This document shows, in pieces, positions 6,501-9,679 of a stretch of 9,679 bases of DNA. The position numbers were made by a program, and so were the translations under genes. Origin of the DNA: a bacterium (lineage in GTDB: Bacteria; Ratteibacteria; UBA8468; B48-G9; JAFGKM01); contig DAORXQ010000055.1 of the NCBI GenBank assembly GCA_035371905.1, positions 1 to 9,679 on the forward strand, read 5' to 3'. The notes beneath the pieces are model-generated. The model was not told the origin of the DNA. It searched no databases and saw nothing but the letters and a program-made list of their open reading frames with translations. The stretch's first letter is position 1. Each line of letters opens with the position of its first letter.

Positions 6501-7871
6501 CCAAAAAACCCTGTTAAACTTCCAGAAGGATACGAAATATTTTCTTTCCAGAGAGATGGAGTATGGGAAAGGTATAAAGTTCCAAAAGAAATTCTTAAAG
6601 AATTTGAGACAGGACAATATGATTTAGGGACAGCAAAAATACTTGATAAAACGAATAATTTCATTAAAGCGTATTTTACAAGGTGGAATTTAGGATTTAT
6701 TTGCACTACTAACTTTTTAAGAGATTTAACTGCGGCTATTCTTTTTAGAGGTAGAGTTCATATATGGGATTTATTAAAACAATATCCAGAAGCAAAAAGA
6801 TTAATTTCTGAATATTTAAGAGGAAAAACTTCACCTGAAATAGAAGAATTGGTTAAAAGAGGAATAATTGATGAAAGTTTTTTTGGTTCTTTAACAGATA
6901 GAGAGGCGTTTAGAAAGTTTTTATCAGAACAGGATAAAAAATTGTTAGAGTTAATTTCTGATGAAAAAACTAAAAATAAACTTATAGGAGCGATTGAAAA
7001 TGTTATAGATAAAATTGAAGATTTAGGAGTAATAGGAGAAAAAATGCATAAAATATCATATTGGAAAGCGTTGAAAAAAAATCAAAAGAAATTAGGTTTA
7101 TCAGATGAGGAAATAGGTTGGCTTACAAAAAATTTAGGCGGTTCACCTAACTTTTATCAAGTGGCAAAAGGGAAACATACCATTGAATTACCTTTCTTAT
7201 TTTATAATGCGACAAAACAAGGGATGAGAAGGTTATATTTAGGAGCGACAACACCAGGCATAAGAGGAACTTTTTGGACAGGTGTTTTAACTATTACAGG
7301 ACTTGCTATGTTAAAAATACTTGCTGAAAAAGGGTTTTTTGGAAAAGATTTAGAAGAGAAATATGAAGAAGCGTCAAATTATTTAAAGGCGTATTTTCCT
7401 GTTAGTTTTCCTGTTGGAGAAACAAGAGATGGTAGTTTAATTTGGTTAAGATTACCTGTTGCAGAAGAAGCAGTGTTATTTCACGCACTTGTTTATAATG
7501 TAGCAAAGTTAGAAATAGAACAAACAGAACAACAGGTTGATTTAAAAGAGTTATATCAGGCGTATAAATCTACAATAGGAAGACAATTACCTGGTATTAA
7601 TCCTGCTGTTGAGTTAGGTTTTGAAATTATAAGAACTTTAACAGGAGATATACCTCTTGAATACTATATGGCTTCTAAAAAAGGAAAAGATAGGTTAGTA
7701 GGAGCGATAGTTGGAGATAAGTTTAATCTTAATGCTTTTGAGAAGATATGGGAAGATATTGAGGAGGGGAGAGAATTAAAAATAACAATTCCAGCAAGAA
7801 GTCCACTGGTCAACAGAGTTTTGAGAGTTATACCTTTTGAAGAGAGATTAAAGAATTTTAGAGGAGAATAA
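3516..7871 (+). CDS. Giant internal virion / ejection protein with HEAGH metallopeptidase-like domain (T7 gp16-like position)
   Basis: 1451 aa, close in size to T7 gp16 (about 1318 aa) and in the same relative position. Domains seen: residues 1-35, a hairpin-helix N-terminus (EIKIGNKTYTI, then PTDEQIELILRQAG); 60-260, a helical region with a glycine-rich hydrophobic stretch (186-220); Pro-rich linkers (378-387 and 501-519); a peptidase-like domain about 521-735 with H579-E-A-G-H583, the zinc-binding HExxH motif, and a downstream E648 in GELYAD as candidate third ligand; a long helical region 740-1040; and a C-terminal part with WNLGF...NFLRD (about 1056-1070) and LPFLFYNATKQGMRR (1225-1239), then a hydrophobic segment (1253-1269). 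The N-x-x-RD and 'PF..A..QG' features recall the C-terminal domains of large phage polyvalent/ejection proteins (LPD38-like), from memory. The transglycosylase domain found in T7 gp16 was not seen. It has no good ribosome site and starts 3 bases after the upstream stop, so coupled, low-level translation is likely. Likely role: forming a channel for DNA entry, with the peptidase-like domain acting on the envelope or on virion proteins; the activity is inferred. Confidence 0.72.
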   Translation: MYETEIKIGNKTYTIETDNIPTDEQIELILRQAGLYAPEKISTFQAFKEEVKKPIQKISSTITQKIAELPVEKIQERSAVFAESFAPILTLFLKPEERKYLQQLEKQHPVSRIVGEITGGIAELTAISPLTRPITRILPKTLSYSPRLYRFLASGLRSGTTLAGQNLFRESIKQLQQGKFDVKEVGKEAGLGMLFGLGLGTGEQIINIPLRTAVSSVYAGVFTSLEDYIKQKKIDPKDVLINMAIVGGFTALTGKQVSKQIEQEVYNNFYNSIKTRILEKNPKINPDIVDKITRNFVNAYFNEVYKRGGRFPTLTEIEDFVEWFNKSLWKIYIEQPTKIPSPVDKTIVREVGKAIIPIKDVKGEIVPVRPEEVVKVKPAPPKPPIPIEGKVLPQEPIKVKGEVKPKITEPEITPSQQEDIKLFTRELIERHNIPPDEAEKNAREYILLPEEKWSEETKKIAKIRDRMIIEEINKMGKKQYKIPVREEEEVEYFKAGKKYTSPPEKPPEQSSTPPPPPQGRGITDSRIAVLFASEFIKKYPQVSTRLKTSLGIYVPKEQRISVSSDIFSNQPEVVKVLLHEAGHAVDRMLGAKRNTLLGKLNRIKDYLKKEFEGVKEKEVKEEVIKVSKEFFGESRYEVLEKQKFPAGELYADLFASILHNPARVAEIAPKASKMFWNGINKNDELAKLIRSFIDLNSTEIDELVNEVAKKGASEWIKNEDLIHLARNKVLGEQIDLNEWFKNTVLKNKEEAEKIEKQLKKELGGMGRVLQEELIDKFTLLQKKAKKLYQAGVITKDDYNAILNILTQYHFTPYVLSKYKLQELFNEISDLIQKNNIKIEDINLVLLEKRILNQEDIANPLGIRPEHIPSMLETFKKQVGEEYYNKLNEVVDKVKRWHDKILIEAKQLGLNIENLEEYLKEEHFYAPFIVEKHIEERVSPFFKKRAGTLDPVKEPFYNLIEKTVVLREYAERNAYKRKLFDTVIKTFPGVEKIPGSPKNPVKLPEGYEIFSFQRDGVWERYKVPKEILKEFETGQYDLGTAKILDKTNNFIKAYFTRWNLGFICTTNFLRDLTAAILFRGRVHIWDLLKQYPEAKRLISEYLRGKTSPEIEELVKRGIIDESFFGSLTDREAFRKFLSEQDKKLLELISDEKTKNKLIGAIENVIDKIEDLGVIGEKMHKISYWKALKKNQKKLGLSDEEIGWLTKNLGGSPNFYQVAKGKHTIELPFLFYNATKQGMRRLYLGATTPGIRGTFWTGVLTITGLAMLKILAEKGFFGKDLEEKYEEASNYLKAYFPVSFPVGETRDGSLIWLRLPVAEEAVLFHALVYNVAKLEIEQTEQQVDLKELYQAYKSTIGRQLPGINPAVELGFEIIRTLTGDIPLEYYMASKKGKDRLVGAIVGDKFNLNAFEKIWEDIEEGRELKITIPARSPLVNRVLRVIPFEERLKNFRGE
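5250..5264 (+). other. Codons of the HEAGH zinc-binding motif
   Basis: These bases encode H579, E580, A581, G582 and H583 of the 1451-aa protein, preceded by a hydrophobic VVKVLL strand/helix and followed by A-V-D. This is the HExxH signature of zincin peptidases, where the two His bind zinc and the Glu activates water. E648 (bases 5457-5459) in GELYAD is a fitting third ligand, as in gluzincins with a later Glu. Confidence 0.7.
7861..7866 (+). promoter_or_regulatory. Ribosome site for the ATP-grasp gene inside the end of the 1451-aa gene
   Basis: GAGGAG lies in the last codons of the upstream gene, 6 bases before ATG 7873. The stop TAA (7869-7871) and the ATG are separated by a single A, so the ATP-grasp gene is tied to the ejection-gene transcript and probably coupled in translation. 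Confidence 0.75.
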
Positions 7872-7872
7872 A

Positions 7873-9147
7873 ATGAAGATATTGTTTTTATCACCTGCAT
7901 TAGATAGTATAGGGATACAAATTAAATTAAGCAAAAAACATAAGATTTTAACTATTTTTTGTGATAAAAAAGAAGAGCATACAGGAGATAATTTAATAGA
8001 TAGAATTTTAATTCCAAAAAATGAGATTTCTTTTGAAAAAGTATATGAAGTTGTTAAAAAGTTTAAACCTGATTTTATTATTGTTGATTTCACAGGATTA
8101 AAGAGTATTCCAGACCAGTTAAGAGAAGCAGGATATAGGGTATGGGGTGGAGGAAGTTTTTGTGATGTTATTGAATATGACAGATATTATGTTGTAAATT
8201 TACTTCATACTTTTGGAGTAAATATTCCAGAAACTTATGAATTTGATAATTTAAGAGAGGCAGTTGATTTTTTAGTTGAAAGAGGGGGAAGATGGGTATA
8301 TAAACCAGAAGGGAGCAAAGAAGCAAGTCATACTTATGTATCACAGTTAGAAAATTCAGAAGATTTAATTTTCTATTTGAAAAGTTTAACTCAACAAGAT
8401 AAAGGAAAATTTGTATTACAAAAATATATTGAAGGGATTGAAATATCTTCTGAAATTTATTTTAATGGGAAAGATTTTTATTTTTTAAATTGGACGATGG
8501 AAGATAAAAAGTTTATGAATGATAATTTAGGTGTTAATACAGGATGTAGTCAAGATGTATTGAAATTTTTTACTCCTGACAAAAAATTATTTAAAGAAGG
8601 GTTAGGAAAGATTGTTGGGTTTTTAAGGCAGATAAATTTTATAGGACAAATAGATTTTAACTCAATTATTTCTGATGATAAATATTATTTTTTAGAGATA
8701 ACTCCGCGATTTGGGTATAATTCTATTTTTACCACAATAGAACTTTTAGGATTAGATTATTATATTGAGAGTATATATCTTCTTGCTGGTGGAGAAAAAA
8801 TACAAGAGAAAAGACCAAGCGAATATGGTTGTAGTGTAAGAATTTCTATACCTAATTATCCTTTTCAAGAGACCTCACTTTTTGGAACTCCTATTCTGTT
8901 TGATGAGAAAGACGAGGAGCATATTTGGTTAGGTGGTGTTTTTTATCAAGATGGTTATTATCTTACTTCTGGTGGTTATGGTTGTGTAGCATATATAACA
9001 GAAAAACATAATATATTATTAAAAGGGGTGGAAAGAGTGTATAAAATAGTGGAAAAGGTTAAGACAATAGATATTCAATATAGAACAGATTTAGGTAAAA
9101 GACAATCAAAACAGATACCAGAACTTGTTAAATCAGGGTGGATTTAA
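7873..9147 (+). CDS. PurD-like ATP-grasp ligase
   Basis: 424 aa, the full length of phosphoribosylamine-glycine ligase (PurD) with all its regions. The pre-ATP-grasp part is at 1-110. The ATP-grasp core includes WVYKPEG (141-147, K144 as the ATP-contacting Lys), VLQKYIEGIEISSE (181-194), and GQIDFNSI...YYFLEITPRFGYN (258-283), with D261, E275 and R279 where metal and phosphate ligands fall. A C-terminal domain follows from about 318 and ends in YRTDLGKR (403-410), matching the PurD 'YR.DIG.R' end. ATP-grasp enzymes join a carboxylate to an amine or thiol through an acyl-phosphate. Several PurD hallmarks are changed: the N-terminal GGREHAL loop reads SPALDSIGI, the P.VvKADGLAAGKGV loop reads WVYKPEGSKEASHTYV, and NTGGMG reads NTGCSQ. 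True purine synthesis is therefore doubtful and another substrate is likely. It lies between ejection and fibre genes, with no purine genes in view, which suggests a morphogenesis-linked or virion-modifying role (inference). Confidence 0.83.
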   Translation: MKILFLSPALDSIGIQIKLSKKHKILTIFCDKKEEHTGDNLIDRILIPKNEISFEKVYEVVKKFKPDFIIVDFTGLKSIPDQLREAGYRVWGGGSFCDVIEYDRYYVVNLLHTFGVNIPETYEFDNLREAVDFLVERGGRWVYKPEGSKEASHTYVSQLENSEDLIFYLKSLTQQDKGKFVLQKYIEGIEISSEIYFNGKDFYFLNWTMEDKKFMNDNLGVNTGCSQDVLKFFTPDKKLFKEGLGKIVGFLRQINFIGQIDFNSIISDDKYYFLEITPRFGYNSIFTTIELLGLDYYIESIYLLAGGEKIQEKRPSEYGCSVRISIPNYPFQETSLFGTPILFDEKDEEHIWLGGVFYQDGYYLTSGGYGCVAYITEKHNILLKGVERVYKIVEKVKTIDIQYRTDLGKRQSKQIPELVKSGWI

Positions 9148-9150
9148 CAA

Positions 9151-9156
9151 AGGAGG
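9151..9156 (+). promoter_or_regulatory. Shine-Dalgarno site that fixes the start at 9162
   Basis: AGGAGG with 5 bases to ATG 9162. An in-frame GTG at 9138 lies upstream of this site and inside the end of the ATP-grasp gene without a comparable site, so the ATG is the better start. Confidence 0.85.
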
Positions 9157-9161
9157 GAATT

Positions 9162-9416
9162 ATGAAACCTGCAAGTATTTTAACAAAAGAGGTTGATATT
9201 AACACAACAACACCTGCTGTTATTGAAGATATGTATGTTCAAGGAGTAAATATCTTTTCTGCTGTTGCTTATAAAATCTCTTTTGATGGGACAAATTACA
9301 TAACTCTTCCTTCTGAAACAGCAGTAAATTTTGAAAATCTTGATATAACGAATTTTAAACTTTACATAAAAGCAGTTGATACATCAGGAAAAGCAGAAGT
9401 TGTTTTATTGAAATAA
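9162..9416 (+). CDS. Small virion-like protein of unknown function
   Basis: 84 aa from ATG 9162, chosen for the AGGAGG site directly upstream. The sequence is mostly beta: PASILTKEVDINTTTPAVIEDMYVQG, then AVAYKISFDGTNYITLPS, then FKLYIKAVDTSGKAEVVLLK, with alternating hydrophobic residues and no signal peptide, membrane segment or enzyme motif. A small all-beta domain between an ejection/ATP-grasp block and a fibre gene would fit a minor virion protein, an appendage adaptor or a capsid decoration protein. 'KISFDGTNYITL' resembles sugar- or ligand-facing strands in small phage structural proteins, but I do not recognise the family. It ends with TAA (9414-9416), which overlaps the ribosome site of the next gene. 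Confidence 0.68.
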   Translation: MKPASILTKEVDINTTTPAVIEDMYVQGVNIFSAVAYKISFDGTNYITLPSETAVNFENLDITNFKLYIKAVDTSGKAEVVLLK

Positions 9417-9422
9417 GGAGGT
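9415..9422 (+). promoter_or_regulatory. Shine-Dalgarno site overlapping the preceding stop codon
   Basis: AAGGAGGT shares its first two bases with the TAA at 9414-9416 and sits 4 bases before ATG 9427. It is the same octamer as at 445-452. This supports the start at 9427 and tight coupling of the two genes. Confidence 0.85.
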
Positions 9423-9426
9423 AAGT

Positions 9427-9679
9427 ATGGGGATTTATCCGAAAGGGAGTGGTGGAAGCGGAGGAAGTAGCACAGATGAGAAAGTAAAAGTAGATAGTTC
9501 AGATATACAAGCAGGGTATTTAGAGGATAAGTTCGTGGCAGGAGATAATATAACAATAACAGAAGAACAAACAGAAGGAAATAAGAGATTAAGAATTTCA
9601 GCAGAAGGTGGAGGTGGAAGTTCTGATGAGAAAGTAAAAGTAGATAGTTCAGATATACAAGCAGGGTATTTAGAGGATA
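9427..9679 (+). CDS. Fibre-like virion protein with 50-residue repeats, N-terminal part (3' end outside window)
   Basis: 84 codons are visible and the frame is still open at the window edge. The start ATG has a perfect AAGGAGGT site. After MGIYPKG comes a flexible GSGGSGGSS linker, then a repeat unit: DEKVKVDSSDIQAGYLEDKF, VAGDNITITEEQ and NKRLRISAEG, then a GGGGSS linker and a second copy beginning at residue 67. The unit is 50 residues. This 'DEKVKV...D...GYLEDK...G..I.' unit is one I recognise from fibre and appendage proteins of tailed phages, where each unit probably forms a short trimeric beta segment. Its place after the ejection genes matches that of the tail fibre gene (gp17) in T7. 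It would be expected to end in a receptor-binding domain, which is not in view. Confidence 0.77.
   Translation, partial: MGIYPKGSGGSGGSSTDEKVKVDSSDIQAGYLEDKFVAGDNITITEEQTEGNKRLRISAEGGGGSSDEKVKVDSSDIQAGYLED
9475..9529 (+). repeat. Fibre repeat, copy 1 (55 bases identical to copy 2)
   Basis: From GATGAG to the codon of Asp34, all 55 bases match bases 9625-9679 exactly, including third codon positions. The period is 150 bases (50 codons). Identity at silent sites points to recent duplication or gene conversion. Confidence 0.9.
9625..9679 (+). repeat. Fibre repeat, copy 2, cut by the window edge
   Basis: Second copy, 150 bases after the first. The linkers just before the copies differ (GGSSTDEK against GGSSDEK), while the repeat itself is identical as far as the window goes, so the match probably continues to the right. 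Confidence 0.9.

Noticed and set aside
6380..6706. 108-aa and 69-aa overlapping minus-strand open frames
   Set aside because: Both are antisense to the 1451-aa gene, overlap each other in different frames, and look like no protein family.
7664..8093. Two minus-strand open frames across the 1451-aa / ATP-grasp junction
   Set aside because: They are antisense to two well-supported genes and overlap each other.
7873..9147. Calling the ATP-grasp gene purD with a purine-synthesis role
   Set aside because: Length and end motif fit, but several PurD-specific loops are changed and no other purine gene is in view, so the symbol is withheld.
9138..9161. Upstream GTG start for the 84-aa gene
   Set aside because: It would place the AGGAGG ribosome site inside the coding sequence and overlap the end of the ATP-grasp gene; ATG 9162 is correctly spaced from that site.
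9362..9556. 64-aa minus-strand open frame
   Set aside because: Antisense to the 84-aa gene and the fibre repeat; no independent support.

Overview
The window looks like a piece of a double-stranded DNA tailed bacteriophage genome (or prophage), from the virion structure and DNA-ejection part of the late region. All ten genes lie on the + strand, are nearly head-to-tail (gaps of 1 to 23 bases) and mostly start behind strong AAGGAGG-type Shine-Dalgarno sites, so the host is bacterial. The DNA is AT-rich, with heavy use of ATA (Ile), AGA (Arg) and TTA (Leu) codons and TAA stops (8 of 9). That codon style is common in AT-rich thermophilic bacteria and their phages, but the host cannot be fixed from this sequence.

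Layout. Bases 1-443 are the C-terminal end of a fibre- or spike-like virion protein. Bases 458-792 hold two very basic, lysine-rich small proteins (68 and 38 aa). Bases 796-1242 encode a GNAT-fold N-acetyltransferase. Bases 1266-7871 hold three large genes (287, 454 and 1451 aa) whose order, relative size and features match the ejection (internal virion) protein triad of short-tailed phages, as in T7 gp14-gp15-gp16. The third carries a central HEAGH zinc-metallopeptidase-like motif and a C-terminal region like that of large phage ejection/polyvalent proteins. Bases 7873-9147 encode a full-length PurD-like ATP-grasp ligase. Bases 9162-9416 encode a small virion-like protein of 84 aa. Bases 9427-9679 are the start of a fibre-like protein built from 50-residue repeats, cut by the window edge.

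How the genes may work together. The triad plus a following fibre gene gives a podovirus-like arrangement for delivering DNA across the cell envelope. The unusual part is the enzymes: an acetyltransferase next to two lysine-rich peptides on the left of the triad, and an ATP-grasp ligase between the triad and the fibre genes on the right, plus a peptidase-like domain inside the largest ejection protein. One testable idea is that these modify or process virion proteins (Lys acetylation, amino-acid ligation, proteolysis) instead of serving host metabolism. That is inference; the sequence shows only the families and their placement.

There is no gene-free stretch above 300 bases, and no tRNA, CRISPR array, insertion sequence, convincing promoter or terminator was seen.
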